Notes: a model not told the origin generated them from the letters alone. A DNA stretch of 64,000 nt from Escallonia rubra (GCA_033065855.1 JAVXUO010002949.1:372001-436000); one strand, 5' to 3'; numbered from the stretch's first letter, positions 23,677 to 36,999 are shown. Numbers and translations: made by a program.

Positions 23677-24784
23677 CAAAGTTCTTAAAATGAAATATTA
23701 ATCCAGTATATCACTAATAACACAATGTATAGACAGAGTGTCTAAATCCATAAAAAAAAAGTCTCTATAAGATAAGATCACTATTAAAGAGAGCTCATTC
23801 TCTTAATAATCCCCTTCAGAAGAGAAGTTCAAACATAGCGGTTAAAACAACCACACAAACCAAATAATCAAATTACTCATATCAGTGTAAATTTCTCAAA
23901 AATAAACCATAAAGTTCAATTGATTATAAAGAACTTTCAGTACTCAAATGCCGCTAAAACAACACGCTTAACTTCAAGTCGAAGGTGTACCAGAGTACTA
24001 AGCAATTTCCTCATCACATGAGATTGCACTTTACAGAATCCAAACCTTGAGTTCTAACTTCCATTCCCATCACCTCCCTAGCCTCATACCAGCATGCAGA
24101 TGTTCAAAATCTACGCCTATACAAAGCCACAATTGAAGTCATCTAAAATTCTCTCTTAATGACATTTCGCTGACTACTGAGGTTAACTAGCAACTAAAGT
24201 TGCTACATTATTGGTAGGTTTTCAATGCATTTCCCATCATGTTGCCAACATCAAAATCTATAGTCATATACTATATGGCCATAAACGTCTCAATCCTTCA
24301 AACACGTGATTACTCAAAGAGAATCAGACTCAATCTTCTTATCCATATTCCATTGACTACCAACACCATATTCAATGTTTAAGGCCTAACTAAAATTGTA
24401 ATAATGTTATGTCTATGAAGTTCACTAATCAAAACCATGTGATCACTTGAAGGGAAATATGTTGCCCATCTCTTATTATTAATATGTCACCAAAATCAAT
24501 ACCAACGAATAACCTTCGAAGCATAAGGCTTTGACTTAGCCAATATGGATAGCCACTTTTATAAGCACTTACTTGTCACACCCAAGACCACCATGTTTTT
24601 GTTGCGCACTCTGATGTCAAGCCAAACTAGTTATACCTTCGTCGAACGAATTTACATATCTGAGTTCTTCTACCGTTCAACTAAAAACATTAACATTTTC
24701 CCCGTAATCTTTTTGTCAAACATATAAGCGTCCTAGTATACATTTCTAAAGTCTACACAATCATAAACATATGCTCTGGTACCA
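23677..24784 (-). repeat. Retrotransposon internal region next to the LTR at 24787, degenerate
   Basis: It directly follows, on the minus strand, a primer-binding site and an LTR end, so it should be the leader/gag side of that element. No open frame survives. It resumes at 18294 once the family 2 LTR is removed. Confidence 0.5.
24773..24784 (-). promoter_or_regulatory. Primer-binding site, tRNA-iMet type
   Basis: The minus strand reads TGGTACCAGAGC, one base off the plant Ty3/Gypsy and Copia primer site TGGTATCAGAGC, which pairs with the 3' end of initiator tRNA-Met. It lies 2-4 bp from the LTR end at about 24787, the expected spacing, and marks that LTR as a 5' LTR on the minus strand. Confidence 0.72.
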
Positions 24785-25587
24785 ACTCTAATGCCCTAGA
24801 AATCTGGAATGTTAACCACTCACTCTATCATCTACACTAAGACGTAATATCCTCAAACTTAACCAAATAATACCACCAATCTGTCAGAGTAACTAAACCA
24901 TCAATTAATGTATTATTGTAATATCCCGTACTTTTTCGAACTGTTTAAAATAGCTATATGTGCTCCAAGAGATAAACGAACGATAATTTTAAGCAATGCT
25001 TAGAGATTAGTAGAGTATGGAAGCTTAAAATGATTTTAGGGTCAAAATGTAATTTTGTAAAGTTTTGGGGTCATTTTGTAATTATGGGAAGTGTTGGGGC
25101 TAAAAGATGAATTATATTTTTACTGATGAAAATAAGTAAATGATGATGGTATGATTTTAAAGTGATATCTAGGGTTAGTTTTTTAAAAAAATATTTAGGA
25201 AACTTTTTGTGGCTAAAATATAATTATACAAAGTCTGAAGTTAAGTTTGCAAATTTCAAAAAGTGCACGTGTGCATGTTTGGCCGTATATTAGGCATGGT
25301 TTCCATTTTCAGAGAAGAGAACCAATACAGGGGGACTTTGAGTAGAAGAGAGAAAGAGAGAAGAAAAGGGGAAGAAAAGAGAAAAGAAAGAAAAGAAGGA
25401 AAAGAAAAGAAGAAGAGGAAAGAAAGCAAGAAAAGAGAAAGAGAGAGAAATAGAGAGAGGCAGTGGGAAGAGAGAGAGAGGCCCCAAATTTTTGTGTAAA
25501 AATTAATGGGTGTCGTGGGTTTAATGTGTGTGTGCGTGTTTTGCTATTTGTTTTAGTGTGTGGATATGTACGTGCAATAGGTGTGTG

Positions 25588-28500
25588 CAGGGGCGGAGCC
25601 AGGAATATTTTTCAGGGGATACAAAAATTATATGTCCGTTACCAAATTTTTAATTAAAATAATATTAAAAACAAAGTGCATTTATAAAGCATACAAAAAT
25701 AAATATTAAGTTTCACGAGAGTCATTAAAGACTCTTTACAAGTACAAAAAAAAAATACAAATGCAAATTATACTCCGAGCGTTTACAAGCAAAATTACTA
25801 AATTACTATTCGATGAGGCCCCGAAGATTGGTAACGCTTGATAATAACCTCGTTCCCAATAGTTTAGAAGACATTTTTCTCAATGTAGCAAATCAAACTA
25901 TCATTCATCCATTCATCTCCCATTCGATTCCGAAGTCGAGTCTTTATTATCTTCATCGCAGAGAAAGCCCTTTCCACAGTAGCAGTTGCAACAGGCAAGA
26001 GCAAGACCAATTTTATGAGCAAGTACACCAAAGGATATATCACATCCTTTTTCAACTCAACTAACTTCATAGCAAGTTCACCAATTCCCTTTGCATCATA
26101 AAGCTCTTCACATGACCGCACATCCATAATATAAGTCTCAAGCTGACTTCCAAGTATCATAAACTCTATTGGAAAAAAGTCATATGGATAAAATTATGCA
26201 AGGCGTATCAATTTCTGCTTATTAAAAGCAGAAAAATCATCACTTGGATCGAGGCATGCCATACAAATAAGCAACTCTGTAGTTATCTCATTGAAACGAT
26301 TATTCAATTCATTGATTTGCAAATCAACAACAGCTACAAACGTATCAATACGATAGCGATAAAGTTTTGTACCTTCTTCAGCATTACGTTTTCGCCTCCC
26401 CGGGGTTACAAACCTCGCACTCATGTCCAATACTTCAATTTCATGTTTTACACAAAAGCTTGAAACCTCTTCCAACAAGCCTTCCCACCCATAATCTCTC
26501 AACCTCTGCAATTGTTGCTTTGTTATGCTTACCAAATTCATTGCATTTACAATGTTTTGATCTTTCTTTTGCAATGCTTGTGAAAGTTCGTTCGTTATCC
26601 CCAAAACGGTCTTCATCAAATGCATGTTAAAGGCAAAATCATAAGTTGGCACCGTCTGCAAAAGGCACAATGCTTCACCTCTCTGATCATAATCTGTAGC
26701 ATCGTCAGCAACCTTATTAAGCACGTCTATCACTGAAGCAAACATAAGAATCAAATTCAATAATGCACCAAAATGTGATCCCCAACGGGTATCTCCTGCT
26801 CTTTTGATGCCATGTTCCTGATTTAAACCCCAACCACTTGTAATATCACCATTTGCAAGAGCATGAACAAGATGAAAGGCTTCACTTTCTCGAAGAGCAT
26901 CTCTTCGTTTGCATGAGACTCCCACGGTGTTTACTATCCTAGTAACCAAATTAAAGAGTAACGAAATCTGATTGTGTTTCTTTGCAACGGCTACAAGAGT
27001 TAGCTGAAGTTGATGAGCAAAACAATGAATATAATAAGCAGTTTCATTCTCCCTTTGAATTAAGGCTTTAAGACCATTGAATTCACCTTGCATATTACTT
27101 GTTCCGTCATAGCCTTGTCCACGAACTCTTGAAATACTCAATTCATGCATTGAAAACAAACCATCAATCGCGTTTTTTAGTGATAAGGCAGCAGTACTTT
27201 CAACATGGACAATACCAATAAAACGTTCAACGACACGTCCTCTTTTGTCCACATATCTCAAAACAACTCCCATTTGCTCTTTGACTGAGGCATCACGACA
27301 CTCGTCAACTAAAATGGAAAATAATTCAGTTTTAATGTCTCCAACAATTGCATCTCTTATTTCTCCAGCAATGGCACTAACAATTCCTTTCTGAACTGTT
27401 GGTGATGTCAATTTGAGATTCTAAGGCGCATTTGACAGCGTGACTTTTTTCACACACTCATTGTGATCCGGAAGGAACTCTAAAAATTCTAGAAAGTTTC
27501 CCTGATTCTCATATTCGTTAGATTCATCATGCCACGGAAAGACAAACCCTGACGTAAGAGCAACCGAATGACGTCAATTGATGATGTCAAGCGAGTACGG
27601 TATTGAACCTTACTTTCATTTGTTTGCTTAGACAAAACAACTTCAATACTCTGCTTCGGGTTATCAAATGCTTGATACTTACTTAAAGCAAGGTTGTGTG
27701 CACTATCGACTTCTCAAACATGTTTTTCCAATTTTTCCTTCTTTCTCCAATCATTAAAACCATGACTGACAAAAGTACCACCACCCCCTTGCTCTCCATG
27801 AGCACTTCTAAATAAGTAGCAACATAAACAATATGCTTCATCTTTTGCTACACTATACTCCAACCAACTCGCATGACGGTCAAACCAAGAAGAAACAAAA
27901 CGACGAGATTGTTTCCCGAATTGTGTAAATGGAAAATTGTGGCTACGAGGTTGGCAAGGACCTTTCGACCAATATGTTCGTCGAACTTTATCTCGAATAT
28001 TGGGACTATAATCCATAATATTCGGACGCAAGCCAGGATGCGCAATAAGCTCATCAGAGTTGAACTCATCACGAATTCTACTTGAACCCCCGAAATCAAC
28101 ATCTCGATGCACAAAATGAGCCTTGTCCGTTACTGTTAAAGTTGAAAACTGTAGAATACTATCTTGATTAGGCTGCGAGGATTCTGCCAATTTCCCTAGC
28201 TTTTTAAAAAACTTATCCATTCTGAAAAAAAACACACACGCACATTGGAATAAAATTTCAATATCTCAATATCTCAACACAAATTCACATAGTTAAATAA
28301 TTGTACATATTATTATATTAGCATATTACACTAAATTTAACATATTAAACTAAAATATAAATGTTAACATATTATCATATTAAATACAAGCATACAGCAA
28401 TTCAGCATCTAAGAGCAAGAGGGAAGACGGCAAGACGCAAGACCAAGATGAGAAGATCTACCTGACTACCTCAGATCTGGTTCTTCAAGGGCATCGGCGC

Positions 28501-28897
28501 CTGCGCGTCGCGGGACTGCGGGACAGCGGGAGGTCGACGGTCGTCGTCCGGTCACGGTGTCACTCCGTCGTGACGAGTCGTCGTCGTCGAAGGCTCGAAG
28601 CTCCTGTCTGAAGGAGCTGTCTGAAGGAGCTGTCGCCGATGGGTGGAGCTGTCGCCGGTGGGTGGGATCTGTCGCCAGTCGGTTCGCTGTCCACCGGTGA
28701 CCGGTCGCCGGTGAGATCGTGTGAGAGAGAGAGAGTCGATTGTGCCTCTTGGCCAGTCTCGGGGAACGGGTATCGGGGATTGGGGAACGGGTCTCGGCCT
28801 CGGGGAACGGGGTCAACGCGATTCCCACAAAAAAAAAAATTCCCCAAAAGTCAGGGGGTGCTTCAGCCCCCCTTGTCCTAACGTGCCTCCGCCCCTG
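25588..28897 (-). mobile_element. hAT DNA transposon, 3310 bp, with GGTGTGTG target duplication
   Basis: Ends are CAGGGGCGGAGCCAGGA on the left and the inverse of CAGGGGCGGAGGCAC on the right. An 8-bp direct repeat GGTGTGTG flanks it (25580-25587 and 28898-28905), the hallmark of hAT insertion. It carries one transposase relic on the minus strand. The right subterminal part (28450-28850) is GC-rich with repeated CGGGGAACGGG-like phrases and may hold the promoter. Inserted in the GT-rich tract of the family 2 LTR. Confidence 0.95.
25864..28235 (-). pseudogene. hAT transposase (TTF-finger / DUF4371 type), broken
   Basis: Reading from 28235 leftwards: an N-terminal region with a TTF-type zinc finger (YWSKGPCQPRSHNFPF ... 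AYCLCCYLF), then a DUF4371/RNase-H-like core (ILVDECRDASVKEQM, RGQGYDGTSNMQGEF, IHCFAHQLQLTLVAVA), then the C-terminal hAT dimerisation segment (ATATVERAFSAMKIIKTRLR) near 25920-25990. The order and length, about 760 codons, match plant zinc-finger-MYM-type hAT transposases. The frame is broken by TGA at 27714-27716, an apparent 1-bp deletion near 27535, TAG at 27421-27423 and TAA at 26194-26196. Translation either side of each stop still aligns to the family, so these are simple lesions and not introns. The element cannot move itself. Confidence 0.93.
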
Positions 28898-31800
28898 GGT
28901 GTGTGCGTGTGTTGTTGTGACTGTGTGCGTGAGTTTGGGAATGTATGTGTTGTGTTATGTGTGTCTTAGGGTGTGTATATAAGTGTAAGTTGTGTATAAA
29001 TATGTGTAAGTGTGTCTTAATGAGTGGGAGTGAGTGCGGGTGAGAGGTGTGTATTTGGGAAGGGGTGGACTGCTGGGTTTTGATGAGGAAGGAGCTGCGC
29101 AGAGAGAGAGGGAAAAGCTAGGTTTAAACTTTAAACTCAAAAGTGTCGCTAAAAGTATTTTAGTTTAGCAGTTTATTTTCCAATTTTTAAAACCTGTTAA
29201 AAATTCATTTGGGCAAAATGAAAAAAATTAACCCCCACTATTTTCATAAGATCTACGATCTGGAATTTTCTGGGATTTTTTCGTGTATGCGAAGAGCGGT
29301 AAATGATTTTATCCGAAAAAGATGTTTTGGTGCATTTTAAAATAGTAGTTCAAGTTATTAAATTCTGAAACTTTTATTATGTAGCCAGGATAGTATGTTG
29401 TATAAAGTTTCAAGGCGTTTTAATGTCATTTTCTATTTTTAGCACTATTAGTTCCGTAGCGCTCAATCGGGTATCGCGTAACTAAAACCCTATACTATTA
29501 CAGCATTTTATTATGCGATTTTTAAAGCCATTTTTAAGCATATTTTGGCAAAGTTCAAAACAATAACTCCTATTATTTTTAAGAGACGTACACGGTGAAA
29601 ATTTTTGAGACTTTTCTGTGTCTACGAAAAATACTCAATTAGGGTATCTATAAAAAGCATCTAAAATTTCGTATCATTCCGAGGTCGATAGTTTTTTTTA
29701 GCGGAACCGGCTTCTGAGTGCTCAGTCCGAACACCGGTTCGGATTTTTTGAGTGAAAATTTTTTGAATCAATTTTTAACCAAAAAATAACTTCAGGATAC
29801 TTAAAATAGTGTTTTAAAGTGTTTTTGAGATTTTTTCAATGCGGGAATCACCAGGTGTGTTTTGGTAATTTGCCACCAAGATGGGGTATTTTGGTACTTT
29901 TACCTATAAAATGTACTTTTGGGTAAATTCACATACGGTAGGGATATTTTAGTGATTTTATTTATGGGAAGGCTGTTATGGTGATTTAAGTATGAGAGGG
30001 ATGCTTTTGGTAATTTTACACATAAGGGGCATTTTGGTAATTACACCCACCCGATGAGGGGGTTCATTATGGGAGTATGCCTGAGTTTATAATGTTGTAG
30101 TATAGACTGTATTCTGATCATTTTATTGGTTCGTTTAGGTTAAAGCAAAAGACTTTCCGGTTAGACTAACTTAGCTTCGGATCCAGGTAAGGGTTTCTAT
30201 CTAAACCCTGGGTCAGGATTTCTGTTTGAACCCTAATTTTGATCATTTGTGTTCGTAAGTATTCTTTCAATTTACTTATGGCTATTGTCGAACACTGAAA
30301 TATGCATTGATATCAGCATGTTTTGCCAAAGAAACCCCAACATTGACCTGAATCGGTTATTTGAAAATCTTATCGATGCTCGTCTTCTATTGCATGCTGA
30401 GCAAATTCGATAATTGTTGCATTCTTTCTTCTGAATGGTTGTGCCTAAATTCGATAACTGTTCGTATTTTTTCATGCTATTTGTTTGTGGAAATTCTTGA
30501 ATTCTGAGTGATGAATTGATATCAGCATGATTAATTATCATTGAAACCCTAATTTATATCGGTTATTTGAAGTCATGTTGATGCTCATTTTTATTGCATG
30601 ATAAGCATTGAATTTCTTGTTGATTCTTTGATTGTTGTCTTCTATATTGACCTGGGAATTTGTTCTAAAGGAGGCATTATAAGGAAGGTCTGTTTCTGCG
30701 TCCTACGGGGAACACAGGCTAGTTCCTTGATCGATGGAAAGGGCTAGTTATTGTACATCATGCATATGTACTATGTATTGTGCATTGCCTAAGTGGCATT
30801 GCCTCTGCTCATGGTCAATATCTTCTGAATTTGTTAACATTGTATCTTACAATGATTATTTTGAAAATGATTAAAAATGAATGTCTTGATATCTGATTGA
30901 AGGGGGATTGAGTTGAAACTATTCCCCGTATTGTGATCCAATTGTTTATGATTATCTGATACTCTTCCTTATATTGCCTTCGAAGTATCTGTACTCGTTT
31001 CGAAGTTTTTTGGAAAATCATCATTGTAGTTGAAAATGATGGCTTTAAAAATTATCTCCAAATGATCGTTTTGGTATCCATTTTATGATTGTTAATAATC
31101 GTTTTGGAATCTTTGAAAATGATCTTCAAATAATCGTTTTGGTATCCGTTTATGATTGTTAATGATCATTTTGGAATCTGTTATGATTGTTAATGTTTGT
31201 TTTGGTATCTGTTTATGATTGTTTATGATCGTTTTGGTATCTGCTTATGATTGATTCTGATCGTTTTGAAAATCATCAAATTGTTTCTAATTGTTTGAAA
31301 TGTTTCGAAAATTTATTATCAGAGGCGTTTTGTAATTCCTTCGATTGTTCCTTGAACGACCTTATTGTCAAAAGCTCACCCTTCATTTGATTCCCTTCTG
31401 CAAGTAATGATCAAATGTCGATTGCTCGGGGATAGGTTAGAGCCTGTGTGAGGTGTTGGAGTACCCACCACTATTTGTGTGATAGGACCCCTGCATGGAT
31501 CAGTACTGTTAACTCGTTATGTAAAGAACTTGAGTTTGTAAAGAACCTAGGTTTTAATAGTTTAAGTTTATGCAATTTTTTTGTAACCTTATACTTTGAA
31601 GAATTTGAGTTAATGTCTAGTTAGAAACTCTGAAGTATGTGTCAGTAAACAGGTTTGATATGATTTGATGTGAGGTGGTAGATTAACGCTCTGGAGTTTG
31701 GGGCGACAGAGATCTGAATTTCTGGGTCGTTACAGTACCCTCGGTGTACAGTCATAATTGTTAAACTAAATTTAAATCTAAATAATGAGTTAGAGAAGTT

Positions 31801-33874
31801 CACCCACGTAGGGGTTTTAATGATCAATACTAACTTAAATCAATTTTCCTCTCGGCTTTAATTCATAACCAATGCGATATATTGTCGGTTATCACCTGCT
31901 GAAGGGAATTCAAACAAGAGTGAGCTTTTGAGAGCCCAGTAAGGTCGATCAAGGATTAAAACATTGCAATTCTAACGATTTCACATTTGAAATGACATGA
32001 CACTCTGAAAAAAAATGATTTTAAATAAAAACATAGCATCTCGATGCAGATATAGGGAACGGTATCAACTCAATCTCTCAAATCAATAGACATTTATTTA
32101 GAAAAAAAATATTTCAGATACAATAAATAACAGAAATAGATGACATTGAACATGAGCAGCATAGATTAGCAAAGCAACCCCAGCAGTGCTCAGATACACT
32201 CTACATATGCATATGTACCCAAACTAGTCCATTTAGGTACTAGTTCAACCGAAACAGAGTAGACCATCCTTATAACACCTCAGTTTTACTATCTCATGTC
32301 CATGTTCAGAAGAAGTAAACAAAATTCAAAATGTATAATGATCGAATTGATAAAACAGATGAGCATTAAAAGGAATTCAAATAATCGCTTTATGGTTTAA
32401 GCTAGGGTTTCATGGACAGTTCCAAAAACATTTTTGCAACAAATTAAAAAAAATCAGAGTTGAATGAAATTCGATAGCAATACAGAATAAAACATACAAG
32501 GTCAATTTGATGAAATGAGGTTTCAGATAGAATCCCTTACCTTGGTCTGAAGCTATGCTAAGCTAAGCAACCTTAATCCAAGCCCTTCTGAATCAACATA
32601 AATTGAGCAATTCCATGATCAGAATACATCTAACACTGCAATACCATAAATTCAGTATCAATTGCCTAAACGTTGCTCACTCCCACTCTCAGAATAACAC
32701 AATCCAAAACGGGTCCCACGTACGGCCAACCTAGCTAGAAACCCGACACACTCCTCAAGGCTTATTAATTAGAAAAAATTGATAATAAATTCTCGTAAAA
32801 TATTTTTATGGCTCAAATCAACATATAAAATAAAAAAAATATGAATTTTGAATATTTGTAAATTAAAAATAATTTCTTTAAATACAATAAATATCCAAAA
32901 TTTGCCATTAATATTTCTAGCTTGAAGCAAAGTCCCACAGTTTAACTTATACAAAAACTAAAATCAGAATTTAAAAAGTATCGTAACCATTTTAAAAATA
33001 TTCGTTTTGTTAAATCAAATGCGATACGGTTAAAGGTACCAATTCAACTCCAAAATTCATGAAACTCAATCTGAAACTTCCTTATACTATATAAACATTA
33101 ATATAACTTTCGCAGAATTTAATATAAATTTTAAAGACTCAAAAAAATTTTAGAAAAATTAAACTTGCAAAAATTATTAAAAATACTAAACGATTTCAAA
33201 AACATCTGAAATTTACCAGTAATTCTAATATTACCCTAATAAACTTTCTCTAAAGTTTCAACATTTTACAACAATCTCACGATACTCCACAACCACGTTG
33301 TACAACTGTGTAAGCACAATGTGTAACGCCCCGAATTTATTTACAGAGCGTTAATGCCAAATATACAGAGATCAGATAAAATTCCATAATTATCAAAAGA
33401 CTTCAAATTGGTAAATCAGAGCATACACTAAAATTCCAAACGAAACAATATCAAAAGTCCTCTAAACGAAAATCAGAAAACCTTAATATATCAAAAATAT
33501 CTCAAACGGTCGATCAGAGCATGCACTAATAACTCCCAAGAGTACTCAATAACTGTCATAGGGGCCAAAACTTTATACAATCCAAAACTTTTCTCCAACA
33601 CGGAGTTTCAAAACAAAACCTAAGCAATACTGACATGTCTTAATTAAATACACTTAAATGTCAATACTAACTCTGAAATAACGCAGCTAACTTTTGGTCA
33701 CACAGCTAGCCCTTCGAATCCGAAATCCTACCTACTAACCACCTGAAAGGAAAAACAATAAGGGAATAAGCCAAATGCCCAGTAAGGTCGCTCAAAGAAC
33801 CAATCAGACAAAACCAAAATATCTGATAAACGAAACTTCGGAAGCACAAAATGTTTCAACGGAACGGAGATCAA

Positions 33875-34140
33875 ACCAAATGTCAAATGCCAGAATATAT
33901 CAGAGTACGGAGACAGACACAATCAGACCATATATCAAATGTCAGAATATATCTGAATACGGAAACAGACACTAGGGAGCCAAATAACAAATGTCAAAAT
34001 ATATCTGAGTTCGGAAACAGATACTATCAGACCATATATCAAATGTCAGAATATATTTGAATACGGAATCAGACAATAGGGAGCCAAATAACAATGTCAA
34101 AATATATCTGAGTTCAGAAAAAGATACTATCGAAACAGAC
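33875..34140. repeat. Tandem repeat, period about 54 bp, five units
   Basis: Units share AGAATATATCTGAATACGG and end alternately in ATCAGACCATATATCAAATG or TAGGGAGCCAAATAACAA. The alternation suggests a two-unit higher-order repeat. Confidence 0.8.
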
Positions 34141-34753
34141 ACTAGAGAGCCATTCAGAAAGTGGTCACATACGTCATTCCTGACATATGAGGCCGGTTCG
34201 GAAAGTAAGATCGCGATCTCTAGCTCAACTCCCCTGAGCTAGCCCACGTTTCAATCCACGTGGGTAAGTCGGAAATAAGTCACATACACTGTGACATGGC
34301 TCATAAAGTCACCAAAACAAAATCTCAAAATGACCGTTATCAAATATCGGACAAATCAAACCATAATCAAAGGTTTCAAAATCACATTATCAAACAACGA
34401 ACTCTTCAAACAATAAGTGGAGTTCACAAAAATAATAACGATCATAAATCACTGAAACGACGATATCAATACGTCAATATTCTGAGGTCAAACAAATCCC
34501 ACGGAATTTGACTTTTCATAAATCATAGAATTGACAACAAGTCATTCTTAACAAAGTTCAAAACAAAAACGAGATGAAGAATCACTTATCCCCATATGAA
34601 GAGACTCGAATTTCAAAAGAATCTAAAGACTTACATGAGCGATTGGTCCATCGCTGATTCGAATTACGAAAGTAAACCCTTACCCTTAATCAAGCCTCTT
34701 GAGAGTCATAAATCCTTAAGCTCCTCCTTAGAGCTTCCAAATTTTCCAAGCCT

Positions 34754-34756
<3 letters not shown>

Positions 34757-34794
<38 letters not shown>
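34757..34794. repeat. (TC)19 microsatellite
   Basis: Uninterrupted TC dinucleotides, 38 bp, in the solo LTR 33322-35561. Confidence 0.95.
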
Positions 34795-34798
<4 letters not shown>

Positions 34799-34889
34799 AA
34801 AGGAGAAGAAAAGAAATAGAGAACCCAAAAAGACTAGAAATGAAATATAACACTATTTATAGGGGACAAAAAATTTTAAAGTTTTTCAT

Positions 34890-35215
34890 TCGACCGAAAA
34901 TCATCTTTAAGTCGACCGAAAACCACTTTGAGTCGACTGAAAACACATCTTAGTCGACTGAAAACACATTTTAGTCGACTAAAAGTACTGTTCAAAAACA
35001 CTGTTCATCGACTAAAAACTTTTAGTCGACTGAAACACTTTTAATCAACCGAAAACTCTTTTAGTCGAGTACTGTTCGAAGTTAATGCTCAAAACACTGT
35101 TCAAAGTACTGTTCAAAAATACTGTTCATAGTTACTGTTCATCGACTAAAAACTTTTAGTCAGCTGAAACACTTTTAGTCGACTAAAACCACTTTTAGTC
35201 GACTGAAACTTCAGA
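34890..35215. repeat. GTCGAC-containing degenerate tandem repeat
   Basis: Repeats of TTTAGTCGACTGAAAACAC and variants, mixed with ACTGTTCAAAAACACTG units. About a dozen GTCGA sites in 330 bp, separated by short A-rich spacers. Confidence 0.75.
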
Positions 35216-36015
35216 ATTTTCAAAACACAATTTCCATTCATTTTGATTCGAACAAAACCACTTTCTTTTTACTGAAATTGAGTTGACTTGAAACCTTTAA
35301 GTCGGCCGAAATCTTCAGTTGCTCATTTACACACAAAAACCCATTTTCATTCAAAGCCAAACTATTTTTATTCGACCGAATATTTCGGAACTCAAAAACT
35401 TTATCATCAATAAGTTTTGACCCGAATGAAACCACTTTCACTCGACCGAAAATTTCAGAAACAATCCCAATTCATTTTCTTAATTTTAACACAAGACCAC
35501 AACTTATTTATTCAAAAATACTAATTCCGCACAAGGAAAAGAAAATTTTCGGGGTATTACACAATGTACCACTTTTACGGCACAAATCCAATTCTTCTTA
35601 ACCATCTTCTTCTTCCTCCCACTTCTATCCAAACCCACTATATCCCCGTACACACACTCACGCGCGCGCGTTACATGCACTACACTTACTTACATGCAAG
35701 CATTGCACACATAATACACCCACGCACCACTCATGCACGCACTAAAACATAACACACACACACACACACATTCAAGCACACGCTCACTACACAAAATACA
35801 CAATACCCACAAATATACTGCCTTAGGACAGTACCCTTTTTCTTGTCCCATAGACACGTACACACACACACTCTCTCTCATACAGCCCCCTACCAACACC
35901 CACAATTATTTCCCCACCGCAGAGCCCTTTTTTTGTCCTTTAAACACACACCCAATACATACATACACCCACACACATGGTTGTCCTTGGCGGCAACCAC
36001 GGCACTCCCTCAGGC

Positions 36016-36999
36016 TAGGGATGGCAATAGGGCAGGTCGGAGGCGGATCTTATAAGATCTGAACCCACCCCGCTGCCCCTGAAATCCCACCCCGCCCCGC
36101 CCCGCACCGCACCGGGTTATAAAATCTTAATACCAAATCCGATCCTAAAATAATTTAGAAAACCCATCCCCGCCCCGCCCTTATACCCTCGAAACATGTC
36201 TTCTGATCTGCTAAATTGCTTTTAAATCAGTGACAGGAGAATCAAGTTTTCTCAACAAGAGTAATTAGCTGCCAAATGCTTCTGGATAACAGAAGAGGAT
36301 CCGAAGGATGTTCGATAGAGATGTTCGCGGTCGGAGTCACCTCTTACAGCCGATTTTGCTTGTCTGGAGACGGAGCAACTTCTACGGGAGCAAGCAGCCA
36401 AGCAAAAGCAAAGACCCGCTCACGGATGGTGCGCAACGACAACGTCACACAGCAATAAGGACAGGTTTGGCATCTCAATGACACGTCACGCCATGCCCAC
36501 CGTGCGGGGCGAAGCTTTTCTTCTTTCGATCGGCTGCTTGGGTGAAGCTCGGTGACCGTGCGGGGGAGAGAAAGAGAAGGAAGAGGTGCGGTGGCTGGTG
36601 AGGAAGCTCGACGACCTTGGGCGGAGAGAAAGAGGTGGAGGTGCGGTGGCTGGTGGGGAAGCTCAGCCACGGTGGAGTCGTCGAGAGGGAGAGAACATAG
36701 AAGAAGCAGTTGGGCGGCAGAGTGAGAAGATGCACATTTAGGGTTTATCATGAAATCCTATACCTATGTAAGGATAGACGGCTAGGATTAAATGAAGTAT
36801 GTGGTTAATATAACGGGGCTGGAGCGGGTCGGATACCGGGGCTGGCTAGCTCAGATACCACACCCGACCCTAACCCGCTGCGGATTTTAAAAAAAAAACC
36901 ATACCCGCCCCGTGATCCTGTCAAAGTCAAAATGACCCACTCCTATCAGACCGGGGCGGGGCGGGGATCCACCGGTTGCGGGTCTTATTGCCATCCCTA
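36016..36999. mobile_element. Non-autonomous hAT element, 984 bp
   Basis: Ends TAGGGATGGCAATAGGG and, inverted, TTATTGCCATCCCTA. Flanked by CCTCAGGC (36008-36015) and CCCCAGGC (37000-37007), an 8-bp duplication with one difference. Subterminal regions are full of CCCCGCCCC/GGGGCGGGG on both sides, a style common in plant hAT elements of the TAGGGATGGCAA type. The centre has no transposase. Inserted in the family 1 LTR ending at 37891. Confidence 0.9.

Larger units (their letters stand above)
24917..31734 (+). mobile_element. LTR, family 2, interrupted by a hAT element
   Basis: Starts TGTAATATCCCG and ends GGTCGTTACA. Without the hAT insert it is about 3.5 kb. Contains an AG-rich run (25345-25480), GT-rich DNA (25520-25580 and 28898-29070), a donor match CAG/GTAAGG with GT at 30187, the block CTTATTGTCAAAAGCTCA (from 31358) and a candidate acceptor TGCAAG at 31404. 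A series of repeated GATCGTTTTGGTATC-like phrases lies at 31040-31260. No clear target duplication (flanks ATTAT and GTACC). Confidence 0.75.
33322..35561 (-). mobile_element. Solo LTR with CAATG target-site duplication
   Basis: Starts TGTAACGCCCCG and ends GGGGTATTACA. CAATG is present at 33317-33321 and 35562-35566. Sequence unlike family 1 except at the ends and at the block CTTACTGGGC (minus strand, about 33774-33787). An acceptor match TTTCAG/GT lies at 33744/33743 and a donor match GTAAGT at 34634, both on the minus strand. It contains a 54-bp-period tandem repeat (33875-34140), a (TC)n tract (34757-34794) and a GTCGAC-rich repeat (34890-35215). No coding frame is credible. Confidence 0.9.

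Noticed and set aside
25263-25499. Lys/Glu/Arg-rich frame resembling a charged coiled coil
   Set aside because: It is an AG-rich run in a family 2 LTR. The opposite strand gives an equally long Leu/Ser/Phe frame.
33875-34140. CRISPR-like spaced repeats
   Set aside because: The units are contiguous with no unique spacers, and the DNA is plant nuclear.
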